Positions 1 to 9,009 of a DNA stretch of 64,000 nucleotides are shown piece by piece. The notes beneath the pieces were generated by a model. It saw only the letters and a list, made by a program, of their open reading frames with translations. It ran no database searches and had not been told where the DNA came from. Made by a program: the position numbers and the translations under genes. Origin of the DNA: Idiomarina piscisalsi (GTDB lineage: Bacteria > Pseudomonadota > Gammaproteobacteria > Enterobacterales > Alteromonadaceae); the NCBI RefSeq assembly GCF_003987095.1, contig NZ_PIQA01000006.1, positions 1 through 64,000 on the forward strand. The letters are read 5' to 3'. Numbering within the stretch: position 1 is the stretch's first letter; each line of letters begins with the position of its first letter.

Positions 1-69
1 TCAGCTGATGCTGGGGGCTTTGTTATGCCCGTCTTCTGGGTGGGACTCCCATCTCACCTGATGCAATAG
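1..69 (+). CDS. Possible C-terminal end of an upstream gene (partial)
   Basis: Frame 1 is open from the window edge to a TAG at 67-69 and gives 22 residues ending in LPSHLMQ. It may be the tail of a gene that starts outside the window. The piece is too short to recognise and could be a chance open frame. Bases 70-177 look like the leader of the next gene. Confidence 0.25.
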   Translation, partial: SADAGGFVMPVFWVGLPSHLMQ

Positions 70-177
70 CCTCAGGATACTTATAACAAATGTTCATATG
101 TCATCGCTAACAGGACTGAACCAAATTACGTTTTAACTGCTATATTAAAATGACATATAAATGGGGAGAACAGCAGT

Positions 178-2649
178 ATGAAACGTATAAATCCTATAAC
201 ACTAGCTTTGGCTAGTAGCTTTCTTGTCGCTCCAACGGCAATAGCACAAAGTGCTGATACAAATGACAGTGCAGAAGTTGAAGAGGTTATCCAGGTTGTC
301 GGTTCTCGTTTGTCAATGAGAACTGCTACTGACGGTGCAGCTCCGGTCGACATTATTAGCGGAGAAGATCTAGCCGCCACAGGGATGACTGATACTGCAA
401 AAGCCCTCCAATATGCGGTACCAAGCTTTAACTTCCCATCATCTTCTATTACGGATGGCAGTGACGCTGTTAGACCGGCCTCATTAAGAGGCTTATCGCC
501 TGATCATACGCTTGTGCTTATCAACGGGAAACGTCGTCACAGCTCTGCCTTAGTACACCTAAATGGAACAACAGGGAGAGGTAGCTCAAACGTTGACCTT
601 AACGCAATACCAATGTCCGCTATAAAACGGATTGAGGTCTTAAGAGATGGCGCTGCTGCACTTTATGGTTCGGACGCTATTGCTGGTGTCATTAACGTTG
701 TGTTGAAAGACAATTCAGAGGGCGGAAGTGCGAGCTTTCAGCTTGGCCAAACACATAAAGGCGATGGAGAACAATGGCGCGCATCGGCTAGTACGGGATT
801 TTCGGTGGGTGAAGACGGCGCGTTGACGTTGTCTGGAGAGCTTCACCACAAAAACCGTACCAATAGAGCCGGGCCAGATACTCGGCAACAGTATCCATTG
901 CTTGAAAACGGTGACCCAGATCCCCGAGAAGAGACTTTTGATAGACAAAGTTTTCATATTGGCCAAGCTGAATACGAGAATGCCTCTTTATTTGCTAACT
1001 TCGATATGACTTTGGGCGAAGGTAGGCTTTATGCCTTTGGCGGCATGAGTGACCGCAAATCTGAGTCCGGGGCTTTTTACAGAAGAGCGATTCAAAATGG
1101 CGCTTATGAGGATGATGCTGGCCAAACATTACCAGAGATCTATCCTGACGGGTTTCTGCCTATTCTAGCACCAGATGTTAAAGACTATTCTACCTACGCC
1201 GGCTACGAGTGGTACCTAGGGGAATGGACTTTAGATTTTAGTGGTGGTTATGGTATTAGTGAGTTCCAGTACAACGTTGAAAACTCATTGAATGCATCTT
1301 TGGGACCCGACGTAACGCCAACGTCGTTCGATGCGGGAACATTGACTAATGAAGAGGCAAATATCACGTTCGATGCCCAGCGTTTTGTCCCGTTTATGAA
1401 CAATTCTGATTTATCGGTTGCCTTTGGCGTAAGCTACAGAGACAACACTTACCAGATTGAAGCTGGCCAAGAAGAGTCCTATATAAAAGGAAATTACGAA
1501 GCCGATTATGCCATAAATGGTTTTGCCGGCGGGAGTCAGGGCTACACAGGCTTTAGACCTGACGCAGAAGTTAACCAAAGCCGTGACAATGTTGGCGTGT
1601 ACTTCGAAACCGAAAACCAGCTAACTACAGACTTTATGTGGGGTGCAGCGGTACGCTATGAAGACTATTCAGACTTTGGTGACAATACGAGCTGGAAGGT
1701 ATCCGGACGCTACGACATTACGGACAGAATAGCGGTACGTGCCGCGGTTAATACCGGTTTTAGAGCACCCAGTGCCCAACAACTTTATTTCACCAACATC
1801 TCGACTTTGGCTGTTGATGTTGATGGTGAGACAGTTCTGCAACGCTCTGGAACCTTTAACTCTCTGAGTCCGGTTACAGAGGCTTTGAATATCCCTGATC
1901 TTGAACCAGAAGAATCTGACAGTATCAGCGCAGGTATTGTCTGGAATGGTTATGACGGTTTGGCCATTACATTAGACTATTTCCGAATCAATATTGATGA
2001 CCGCATTATTTTATCAAACCAAGTGCTTCCGGGGGACTCGCCGGCTGTAGCCGATGCGCTAAGCACGGTGTCCGCAGAAAATGCCCGATTTTTTATCAAT
2101 GCAGTTGATACAAAAACAGAAGGCTTGGATATTGTTGCGAGCAAGACATTTAGCTTAAATGACTTTGGTGAGCTAAAAGCACAACTTGCTTATGGCTTTA
2201 ATAACACGGAAATAGAGTCAGTTAATTTGCCGCCACTTTTTGACGGGCTGGAATCGGTATTATTCGATTATGATGAGAAAGTGCGAATGACCGACTCAAC
2301 ACCGGATCACAGTGGTTCCTTGGGCTTTACTCACTCACTAGGAAACTGGAAAACAGACGTACGCTTTAATTACTTTGGAACTTACATTATTGGTGACTAT
2401 GACGCTGGTGAAACGGCTGAAGAAGCCAACGATACGTACGGTCCAAATTGGGTGACTGACATTTCAGTAAAATATTCATTTTCTGATGACCTAAGCTTAA
2501 TTGTTGGCGGTCAGAACGTGTTTAGTGAGTATCCAGAAGAGCAACCTGTAGAGAGCGCGTTTGACACGATATTTAAGTACCCTAATACGAACTCTCCCAT
2601 TGGGTTCAACGGTGCTTACTTCTATTCCGAAGTCGAGTACAAGTTTTAA
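178..2649 (+). CDS. TonB-dependent outer-membrane receptor
   Basis: This is an 823-residue ligand-gated outer-membrane channel that would import a substrate using TonB-ExbBD energy. Residues 1 to about 23 form a signal peptide ending AIA-Q. A TonB-box-like segment (EEVIQVVGSR) follows, then a plug domain to about residue 185 with the family motifs LRGL, LVLINGKRR and IEVLRDGAAALYGSDAIAG. The rest is the 22-strand beta barrel, and the protein ends in aromatic Phe (EYKF) as barrel-assembly substrates do. The start ATG has a GGGGAG ribosome site nine bases upstream, and a strong terminator follows the gene. No Fur-box-like sequence is obvious upstream and no transport or catabolic partner gene is adjacent, so the substrate cannot be assigned. 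The family is certain. Confidence 0.93.
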   Translation: MKRINPITLALASSFLVAPTAIAQSADTNDSAEVEEVIQVVGSRLSMRTATDGAAPVDIISGEDLAATGMTDTAKALQYAVPSFNFPSSSITDGSDAVRPASLRGLSPDHTLVLINGKRRHSSALVHLNGTTGRGSSNVDLNAIPMSAIKRIEVLRDGAAALYGSDAIAGVINVVLKDNSEGGSASFQLGQTHKGDGEQWRASASTGFSVGEDGALTLSGELHHKNRTNRAGPDTRQQYPLLENGDPDPREETFDRQSFHIGQAEYENASLFANFDMTLGEGRLYAFGGMSDRKSESGAFYRRAIQNGAYEDDAGQTLPEIYPDGFLPILAPDVKDYSTYAGYEWYLGEWTLDFSGGYGISEFQYNVENSLNASLGPDVTPTSFDAGTLTNEEANITFDAQRFVPFMNNSDLSVAFGVSYRDNTYQIEAGQEESYIKGNYEADYAINGFAGGSQGYTGFRPDAEVNQSRDNVGVYFETENQLTTDFMWGAAVRYEDYSDFGDNTSWKVSGRYDITDRIAVRAAVNTGFRAPSAQQLYFTNISTLAVDVDGETVLQRSGTFNSLSPVTEALNIPDLEPEESDSISAGIVWNGYDGLAITLDYFRINIDDRIILSNQVLPGDSPAVADALSTVSAENARFFINAVDTKTEGLDIVASKTFSLNDFGELKAQLAYGFNNTEIESVNLPPLFDGLESVLFDYDEKVRMTDSTPDHSGSLGFTHSLGNWKTDVRFNYFGTYIIGDYDAGETAEEANDTYGPNWVTDISVKYSFSDDLSLIVGGQNVFSEYPEEQPVESAFDTIFKYPNTNSPIGFNGAYFYSEVEYKF

Positions 2650-2666
2650 ATTCTCGAAAACTTAGT

Positions 2667-2695
2667 AAAAACCGCCATTATTTGGCGGTTTTTTT
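2667..2695 (+). terminator. Rho-independent terminator after the TonB receptor gene
   Basis: A perfect 10-bp stem (AAAAACCGCC pairing with GGCGGTTTTT) has a 7-base loop and continues into a T run. It lies 18 bases after the receptor stop codon, so the receptor is probably a single-gene transcript. Confidence 0.9.
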
Positions 2696-2806
2696 ATTTT
2701 CGGCAACCTCACTTTCGATAAAACCCCGGGAAAACAACTGGTTACTCGTTGGCATGGTTTATGAAAGCAATACTATTAAAGTGAATTAATAGGTGTGGAG
2801 TAGATT

Positions 2807-3124
2807 ATGTCCGACAAGAAAACGGTTTGGCTCATTGTAATTGCGGTTATTGCGTTTCTATTGTTTGGGGATGAGATTATTGGTTTAGCAGGGTCTATTT
2901 TAGGAGCTGCTGTAGAGTTGTCAGTTTCATTAATTGTTTGGTTACTCATTGTTGGCGGTGTGTTTTTCGTAGTTACAACGGTGTTTGGTAGTACGCTACT
3001 TGGCTTCTGCGCAGCGTTTATAGCATTGGTGCTAAGTGGAATTAGTTTTTTCTGGCCACTTTTACTCTGTCTTTTCGTTCTTTACTTAGTGTTTCGCAAA
3101 CCGAGGGTTTCTAGGGCTCCATAA
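2807..3124 (+). CDS. Small hydrophobic membrane protein of unknown function
   Basis: The 105-residue protein is almost entirely hydrophobic, with three or four predicted membrane segments (about residues 7-22, 35-58, 62-80 and 82-98). It begins with a short charged stretch (MSDKK) and ends with a basic tail (RKPRVSRAP), which would place the C-terminus in the cytoplasm. The ATG has GGAG 8 bases upstream. I do not recognise the family. It stands alone after a terminator and 45 bases before the copper-chaperone gene, with which it may be co-transcribed. Confidence 0.6.
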   Translation: MSDKKTVWLIVIAVIAFLLFGDEIIGLAGSILGAAVELSVSLIVWLLIVGGVFFVVTTVFGSTLLGFCAAFIALVLSGISFFWPLLLCLFVLYLVFRKPRVSRAP

Positions 3125-3168
3125 TTAAGTGTAAGATAGTGCATTATTAGCTAATTATTGGAATAACA

Positions 3169-3582
3169 ATGCGCACATTACTGGCTGGTATATTTTTACT
3201 ACTAACAACATCGGTGGTATATGCCGATGTTGTTAGCTTTTCTGAGGGGTGGGCGCGAGAAAGCATACCCGGAGCGGAAAATGGAGCCGCTTACGGCAAG
3301 CTAACCAACCCATCTCAAGAAGCTCTGATTATAAAGGGCGTGAGGGGGTCTGTTGCAGACAAGATAGAAGTCCATACTCATGTGATGACCGATGGAATGA
3401 TGTCGATGCAACAGGTAAAGGCGCTTGAATTACCTCCAAATGAACAAATAACCTTTGAACCCGGAAGCTATCACTTTATGTTATTTGGACTCTCGTCACC
3501 GCTGAAAAGTGGGCAATCGTTTGATTTGCAATTACACTTTACCAATGGTGAAGCCCAGCCAATTACTATTCGTGTTAAATAA
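3169..3582 (+). CDS. Periplasmic copper chaperone, PCu(A)C family
   Basis: This 137-residue protein has a signal peptide (cleavage after about residue 19, VYA-D) and a PCu(A)C (DUF461) domain. The copper-binding pattern of the family is visible: His in EVHTH, then Met residues in DGMMSM, then His and Met in YHFM. Family members bind Cu(I) in the periplasm and help load the CuA site of cytochrome c oxidase. No cytochrome oxidase or Sco gene is next to it here. The beta-barrel gene begins 15 bases downstream, suggesting co-transcription. Confidence 0.85.
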   Translation: MRTLLAGIFLLLTTSVVYADVVSFSEGWARESIPGAENGAAYGKLTNPSQEALIIKGVRGSVADKIEVHTHVMTDGMMSMQQVKALELPPNEQITFEPGSYHFMLFGLSSPLKSGQSFDLQLHFTNGEAQPITIRVK

Positions 3583-3597
3583 AACGTCGTATTAAGG

Positions 3598-4293
3598 ATG
3601 AACATGTACAAGAAAAGCATTATGGTTGCCGCTACTTTAGCGTTAACGCCGACACTAGCAAACGCTGACACTGTTTTAGGTTTATATCTTGGTGGCCAAT
3701 ACTGGGATACCGATGCCAGCGGTGAATACGTGGTAGGCTCAGAAGGATATGACGCAGGCTTTGAAGATAAGGGGCAAGGCAGTTATTACGTAGCATTAGA
3801 GCACCCCATCCCATTAATCCCTAACGTAAAGATACGTGAGAACTCACTTGAGTTTGATGGTGGGTATGGGCGTAATGACTTTAGCCACCGTGACTATATT
3901 TTTTATTACGAGTTTTTCGATAACGACATTATCTCGTTTGACGCGGGTATTAATGCAATGGACTTTGACGGTACGGTTCGTACACCGGTAAGCACGACTT
4001 TTGGTCGACAGGACTTCTCGGTCACTGTTCCCACAGCTTATCTTGCAACTCGTGTTGGTATCCCAATGACCGAACTAACTCTGTTTGCAGAAGCCAGTGC
4101 TTTAAGCGTGAAGGATTCAAAAGTACAGGATGCCCAAATTGGTATCGAATATCGCTTGGTTGAAAACCTGGCAATCGATTTGAATCTGCATGCCGGTTAC
4201 CGCCACTCTGTCATTGAATTAGATGATGTTGACGATATTTATTCTGACGTCACCTTCAAAGGTCCTTTTGTGGGCTTGGAAGTACATTTCTAA
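3598..4293 (+). CDS. Outer-membrane beta-barrel protein (TIGR04219-like)
   Basis: The 231-residue protein has a signal peptide (about residues 1-22, ANA-D), a mature chain of alternating-hydrophobic beta strands and a terminal Phe (GLEVHF), the signature of an outer-membrane barrel of roughly 8-10 strands. The opening GLYLGGQYWD and the general layout match the TIGR04219 family of gammaproteobacterial barrel proteins, whose function is unknown. It probably shares a transcript with the copper chaperone upstream. A 6-bp hairpin (CGAATA/TATTCG, 4300-4316) follows the stop but lacks a T run. Confidence 0.8.
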   Translation: MNMYKKSIMVAATLALTPTLANADTVLGLYLGGQYWDTDASGEYVVGSEGYDAGFEDKGQGSYYVALEHPIPLIPNVKIRENSLEFDGGYGRNDFSHRDYIFYYEFFDNDIISFDAGINAMDFDGTVRTPVSTTFGRQDFSVTVPTAYLATRVGIPMTELTLFAEASALSVKDSKVQDAQIGIEYRLVENLAIDLNLHAGYRHSVIELDDVDDIYSDVTFKGPFVGLEVHF

Positions 4294-4381
4294 ATAACTC
4301 GAATACTGCTTATTCGCTTGCAGTTGTACAACCTTATAAGCTAAATTGTTAGATGTTTGTAACGAATTAAGCGGAAGGCGA

Positions 4382-6595
4382 ATGAGCAGTCCCCCAGATG
4401 AGCCGCTGTTCCTTCATGATGACGATGAAGAGATCAAGGTAGACAAGCCCAAGGACTTTTGGAAAATCCTGATTGTCGATGATGATCAGGAGATTCATGC
4501 TGTCACAAAAATGGCTCTCGCCGATGTCATTATTTCAGACAAACCCCTTCAATTTTTGCATGCGTATAGCGGTAGCGAAGCGCTCGATCGTTTAAGCGAG
4601 CACGATGACGTTGCTATGATTTTACTGGATGTTGTTATGGAAACTGACGACGCCGGTTTGAGAGTCGCGCAGGATATTCGAGAAAAGCTCGCTAACGATG
4701 AAATACGTATTGTGTTGCGAACGGGACAGCCCGGGTATGCACCGGAAGAAAATGTCGTAAAAGCGTATGACATCAATGACTATAAAACAAAAACTGAACT
4801 CACTCGTAGTCGCCTGTTAACCACTGTTTTCTCGGCGGTGCGTTCTTACCAACAGTTAAAAACCATTAATGAAAATCGCCGTGGCTTAAGAAAAATTATT
4901 CATTCTGCTTCGAATTTGATGGAACGGCACTCCATAGTGAATTTTTCCGAAGGTGTCGTTACTCAAATTGCTTCACTGCTTGGCCTAAACGCAGAAGGCA
5001 TTGTCGGCGCACGAGCTCCTCATAAAGATAATGATATTTTAGTACTGGGGGCTGCTGGTCACTTTGCGAACAGCATACATAAAAGTTTATCGACGCTAAA
5101 CTCTGAGGAAATAGAAAGATCTGTTCGTCAGTGTCTGAATGAAAAGCGACACATTCAGACAGAGCACGCAACGGTATTTTTCATCGACGGGCAAGAGCAT
5201 CAGGCTGCGGCCTATATTGAGACTGACCAAAAAGTGGCTGAGTACGATCAGGAGTTGCTGGAAGTCTTTTTAGCCAATATTGCTGTCGGGTTTGAAAATG
5301 CGAATTTATTTGAAGAGCTACGCACTGCTGCTTATCTTGACCCGCTAACCGGCATTCCTAACCGCGCTGAATTTACGCGAAAGCTTCAGGTTATCTCTGA
5401 AAAGCCCTGCCAGGAAACCGCCATAGCCGTGGTGGATATTGACCACTTTTCAGATGTGAACGATGGCCTCGGCCAGGATATAGGCAATCTACTGCTACGT
5501 TCCGTTGCGCTTCGACTTACCGAACAACTTGGTAATGAAGTCTTTGTTTCCAGAATTTCAGCGGATGTTTTTGGCATAACAGGTCCTAAAGCTATCGTCA
5601 CGCCAGACAACCTTAACCAACTGTTTATGTTGCCGTTCAGAGCCGGCGAGCATTACATACCGCTGCAAGTCACCTGTGGCTTTACCTCGGCGGAAAATAC
5701 CGAACGAGTTAACGGTAAAGGTCTTTTGAAGCAGGTTTATATTGCACTTAAAAGTGCGAAAACTCATTCATTCGAGCGCTTCGATTTTTATGAACCCATT
5801 ATGGAACAAGAGACTCAGCGTCGTCTCGAACTGATCAGAAAGTTAAGAGCTGACTTTGCGGATAGAAAACTGCAGGTCTGGTATCAGCCCCAGGTTGACC
5901 TGAAGACTCAGGAAATTATTGGTGTTGAAGCACTATTGCGCTGGCCACAGAGCGATGGAAGTTTTATTTCACCGGCTGAGTTTATTCCCTTGGCGGAGTA
6001 CTCGGGGCTTATTGTCGATATTGGCTCCTGGGTCATCGAAGAGTCTTGCCGACAAATTCAAGCCTTTGATGAAAGTGGCCTGCCTAACTTACGTATCGCC
6101 ATTAATGTATCGGTTCCGCAGTTCAGAAAACGGGACTTCCCCGAATTGGTTGAGCGACAAATTGAGCAGTCAGGTATATCGCCTGAGCGTGTTGAGCTGG
6201 AAATTACAGAAAGCATTCTGATGGAAGAGCCTGAGTTAGTCGCAGATATTTTAAAGCGACTCAAGCTTCAAGGCGTGAAAGTTGCTATTGACGATTTCGG
6301 TGTCGGTTTTTCTTCGCTCAGTTATTTACAGAAACTCCCGCTTAACCGAATTAAAATTGATAAAACCTTCGTGAATAACTCCGCCCATAAAAGCGGGCAA
6401 ATCATTATTGAGACTATTGTGGATATGGCCCATCGACTGGGTCTGGAAATTCTGGCGGAAGGTATTGAAGAAACAGAGCAGCGGGATTATTTCATTGGTC
6501 TGGACTGCCGGGAGGGGCAAGGCTTTTACTTCGCCAAGCCCATGCCGGCTAATGAGCTTATTCAATTATTGAAAGAGCAAAAAGACTCTTACTGA
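4382..6595 (+). CDS. Response regulator with DUF3369, degenerate GGDEF and EAL domains (c-di-GMP phosphodiesterase)
   Basis: The protein has 737 residues from the ATG at 4382, which has GGAAGG just upstream; an in-frame TTG at 4346 lacks this. Order of domains: receiver (about residues 25-150, acidic cluster DDD 33-35, phospho-acceptor Asp83), DUF3369 sensor-like region (about 165-310), GGDEF domain (about 320-475), EAL domain (about 490-730). The GGDEF site reads SADVF (393-397), so cyclase activity is unlikely. The EAL domain keeps EAL (516-518), the EITES motif, DDFG (637-640), KID and EGIE, so it should hydrolyse c-di-GMP to pGpG. Phosphorylation by an unlinked histidine kinase would control it. 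Its stop overlaps the 3' end of the convergent DUF3299 gene by 7 bases. Confidence 0.88.
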   Translation: MSSPPDEPLFLHDDDEEIKVDKPKDFWKILIVDDDQEIHAVTKMALADVIISDKPLQFLHAYSGSEALDRLSEHDDVAMILLDVVMETDDAGLRVAQDIREKLANDEIRIVLRTGQPGYAPEENVVKAYDINDYKTKTELTRSRLLTTVFSAVRSYQQLKTINENRRGLRKIIHSASNLMERHSIVNFSEGVVTQIASLLGLNAEGIVGARAPHKDNDILVLGAAGHFANSIHKSLSTLNSEEIERSVRQCLNEKRHIQTEHATVFFIDGQEHQAAAYIETDQKVAEYDQELLEVFLANIAVGFENANLFEELRTAAYLDPLTGIPNRAEFTRKLQVISEKPCQETAIAVVDIDHFSDVNDGLGQDIGNLLLRSVALRLTEQLGNEVFVSRISADVFGITGPKAIVTPDNLNQLFMLPFRAGEHYIPLQVTCGFTSAENTERVNGKGLLKQVYIALKSAKTHSFERFDFYEPIMEQETQRRLELIRKLRADFADRKLQVWYQPQVDLKTQEIIGVEALLRWPQSDGSFISPAEFIPLAEYSGLIVDIGSWVIEESCRQIQAFDESGLPNLRIAINVSVPQFRKRDFPELVERQIEQSGISPERVELEITESILMEEPELVADILKRLKLQGVKVAIDDFGVGFSSLSYLQKLPLNRIKIDKTFVNNSAHKSGQIIIETIVDMAHRLGLEILAEGIEETEQRDYFIGLDCREGQGFYFAKPMPANELIQLLKEQKDSY

Positions 6596-7059
6596 TATAC
6601 CTCAACAGAGTCGGCATCCATAGTGTAGCCAACGACGGCTAGGTCGCCTTCTTTGCGTTCCACCTTAATCGTACCCTCAATCCATACGGCATCGTAGGTG
6701 TTTTCATAAGGGACACCTTCTTCGTATTCAACATGAATAATCTGGTTGGGCGGCGGTGGTGGCACGTGAATACAGGCGCCGAAATAAGGCACTAGCAAAA
6801 ATTCAGTGACGTTGTCAGCGTCGCCTTCAAGCTGCACCACATAACCGGGTATGCGTACGTTTTTGCCATCCAAAGACTCAACCACAGGTGCATCTAAGTT
6901 AGTTTGCTTATCCTCTTCAGGGTTAGCGTCATAGTAAGACTGAGGCTTAACCGGTGGTGGAGTAAAACCTTCAGGAATTAAGTCTTTCCAGCCAATTTTC
7001 TCCGCTGCGAACGTCGGCATTGCAACGACCAAAAACATTAACGCTAATAACTGCTTCAT
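6589..7059 (-). CDS. Periplasmic DUF3299 protein, ABC-operon partner
   Basis: The 156-residue protein starts at the ATG that overlaps the permease stop codon (ATGA). This start places a clear signal peptide at the N-terminus (MKQLLALMFLVVAMPTFA, cleavage before AEK). The mature part has the DUF3299 features: WKDLIPEGF, PGYVVQLE and the segment LLVPYFGACIHVPPPPPNQ. The single Cys and His in GACIH are typical of the family and could bind a metal or a partner. It is the last gene of the ATPase-permease-DUF3299 operon and is presumably the periplasmic component. Its molecular role is not established. Confidence 0.82.
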   Translation of the reverse strand: MKQLLALMFLVVAMPTFAAEKIGWKDLIPEGFTPPPVKPQSYYDANPEEDKQTNLDAPVVESLDGKNVRIPGYVVQLEGDADNVTEFLLVPYFGACIHVPPPPPNQIIHVEYEEGVPYENTYDAVWIEGTIKVERKEGDLAVVGYTMDADSVEVYQ

Positions 7060-8288
7060 ACTTTCACCGTAAGTCCGTCTGCTAAAGACTGGCGATACGC
7101 TCGCCAGGCTGGAATTAAACTTAACACAAAACCGGTAACTACCACGAGCCCTAAGCGCCACCACTCAGCTATTGTTGGCCATGCAAAGCTCAGAACAATG
7201 CCGGTCTGCGACTGAATAACGCCGGCCAGCGACCATTCGAGCAAGTACAGCAAAGCCAACCCGCTTGCGGCGCCTACCAATGTCAGTAACAAAGCTTCAC
7301 TGACTAACAAACCGAAGACAGTGCCCGGCCCTGCTCCTACTGCTCTTAAGACCGCCATTTCGCGACGGCGTTCCCGTAAGCTGGCAAGCATAATGGTCAG
7401 CATGCCTAGTAACCCAATAAGTACTACCATCGAGGATATAACGGTTAACGCTTGTTCGAATACGCGCAGAGTCTTCCACAACTCTTGCAGTGTCATACCG
7501 GGTAATAATGCTGTGAGTGGCTCCGGTTTATAGGTGTTAATTTGTCGTTGAAGCCTTAACGCCAGCGGTTTGGCTTTGAGCCCGAGTAATGCAGCGCTAA
7601 TGCTCTCTGCAGGAGGGTGAGCGTGGCTGTCACCGTGGTCATGTTCGTCATGGCTTTCGCCACCATGAATAACCTCAAGGCTCGTTAAGCTGGTTAAAAT
7701 AGTCTGGTCAACGGGTGTCCCTGTGCGTTTTAAAATACCTACGATAGTTAGTGGGTGATCATCGTGTTCACTAAAGCTAATGCCACCACTGCCATGCGCA
7801 ATGGTAATGTTATCACCGACTTTCTTGTTTAATTTAGACGCAGCTTCAGCGCCCAGTACAACCTGATTTTCACCTTTAAAAGCGTCGCCGGAAGCAAAGG
7901 TTAGTGACTGCTTACTACCGTATCTAAAGTGTTTAAAGTAGTCCTCAGTAGTGGCAACAACGGGTAGACCGCCGACGCTGTCACCCAGTGAAATTGGCAC
8001 TGCCCACTCCACTGCGGGGCGTGAACGAATGTCATCAAAAGCATCCCAACTCATGTTGTTGGTCATGCTACCAATATGAAAAACGGACGACAGCAGCAGC
8101 TGTATCTGACTGGTCCTGGCTCCAATAATTAAGTCCGTTCCCGAGACCGTATTAGCAAAGTTTGTTTGCACTTGTTCTCGCGTGCGTTCGACAGCAAGTA
8201 GCAAGGTGACACTGACTGCAATAGCAATAACAGTCAGCAGAACACTCGCACGGCGATTCAGCAAACTTTTAATGGCCAGCTTTATCAT
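7056..8288 (-). CDS. ABC transporter permease, FtsX/MacB type with His-rich loop
   Basis: The 410-residue inner-membrane protein has the type VII (MacB/LolE/FtsX) layout: one membrane segment near residues 13-32, a large periplasmic domain to about 275, then three segments (about 281-305, 325-350, 375-395) forming the FtsX domain. The motif LRERRREMAVLRAVGA before the third segment is the usual coupling region. The periplasmic domain carries a His/Asp-rich stretch at residues 208-226 (about seven His), which looks like a metal-binding loop. It overlaps the ATPase gene upstream and the DUF3299 gene downstream by four bases each. Transport or handling of zinc or another divalent metal is an inference. 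Confidence 0.88.
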   Translation of the reverse strand: MIKLAIKSLLNRRASVLLTVIAIAVSVTLLLAVERTREQVQTNFANTVSGTDLIIGARTSQIQLLLSSVFHIGSMTNNMSWDAFDDIRSRPAVEWAVPISLGDSVGGLPVVATTEDYFKHFRYGSKQSLTFASGDAFKGENQVVLGAEAASKLNKKVGDNITIAHGSGGISFSEHDDHPLTIVGILKRTGTPVDQTILTSLTSLEVIHGGESHDEHDHGDSHAHPPAESISAALLGLKAKPLALRLQRQINTYKPEPLTALLPGMTLQELWKTLRVFEQALTVISSMVVLIGLLGMLTIMLASLRERRREMAVLRAVGAGPGTVFGLLVSEALLLTLVGAASGLALLYLLEWSLAGVIQSQTGIVLSFAWPTIAEWWRLGLVVVTGFVLSLIPAWRAYRQSLADGLTVKV

Positions 8289-8983
8289 GCCGTTACTCCT
8301 GCTTTGTTGAGGTCATTGAGTTCAACATGGGAGTCAAAGTAGCGAGATAAAGCGGCATCATGCGTGACAAAAATCACCGTAGTATTGTTCTTAGCGGACA
8401 GTTCGAGAAGCAATTGAATAAAGCTGTCACGGTGCTCAGCGTCGAGTGCTGATGTCGGCTCGTCCGCGATTAAAAGTGGTGGTGCGCCTAACAAAGCGCG
8501 TGCAGCAGCAACCCGTTGTTGCTGACCGACGCTGAGGGAGTGCGCGGGCTGTTGAATCTGGCTCTCGCTTAAACCTAAACGTTTCAACATATTGTGAGCT
8601 GAGGCTTCTGGTGTCTCGCCAGCCTTTGCAATGCGCTCTTTGCGAATGCTTGAAAACTGACAAGCTAACAAAGCATTGTCCAATGCAGACAAATAAGGCA
8701 AAAGATTAAACTGCTGAAAGATATAACCGATGTTATCGGCCCGGAACCGATCTCTCTGGCGTCCGGAAAGTTTAGAAAGCGGTGTGTCGAAAAGGCTCAA
8801 CTCACCTTTTTGCGGTGTATTAATGCCGGCCAGCAGCGATAACAGAGTGGACTTCCCACTACCGCTGGGGCCGCGTAAAAGCAGAGTTTCGCCGTTCTGT
8901 ACTTGCCACTCGGGTATTTCTAATGTGGCGGGTTCATTGCGCTTCCAGGAGAAGCTTAAATCACGAACAGAAACGGCGATCAT
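8285..8983 (-). CDS. ABC transporter ATP-binding protein, LolD/MacB type
   Basis: The 232-residue ATPase has Walker A (GPSGSGKST), Q-loop (YIFQQFNLLPYL), signature (LSVGQQQRVAAARAL), Walker B with catalytic Glu (LLIADEPTSALD) and the switch His (VTHD). It is the first gene of the operon and energises the FtsX-type permease whose start it overlaps (ATGA). Such MacB/LolD-type systems usually perform mechanical work across the periplasm rather than import. The gene starts 26 bases after the ppa stop on the same strand, so read-through from ppa is possible. Confidence 0.9.
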   Translation of the reverse strand: MIAVSVRDLSFSWKRNEPATLEIPEWQVQNGETLLLRGPSGSGKSTLLSLLAGINTPQKGELSLFDTPLSKLSGRQRDRFRADNIGYIFQQFNLLPYLSALDNALLACQFSSIRKERIAKAGETPEASAHNMLKRLGLSESQIQQPAHSLSVGQQQRVAAARALLGAPPLLIADEPTSALDAEHRDSFIQLLLELSAKNNTTVIFVTHDAALSRYFDSHVELNDLNKAGVTA

Positions 8984-9009
8984 AGATACTGCCTTCTAAC
9001 GTTAAGAAT

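Noticed and set aside
4300-4316. Hairpin CGAATA/TATTCG after the beta-barrel gene
   Set aside because: Only six A/T-rich pairs and no T run.
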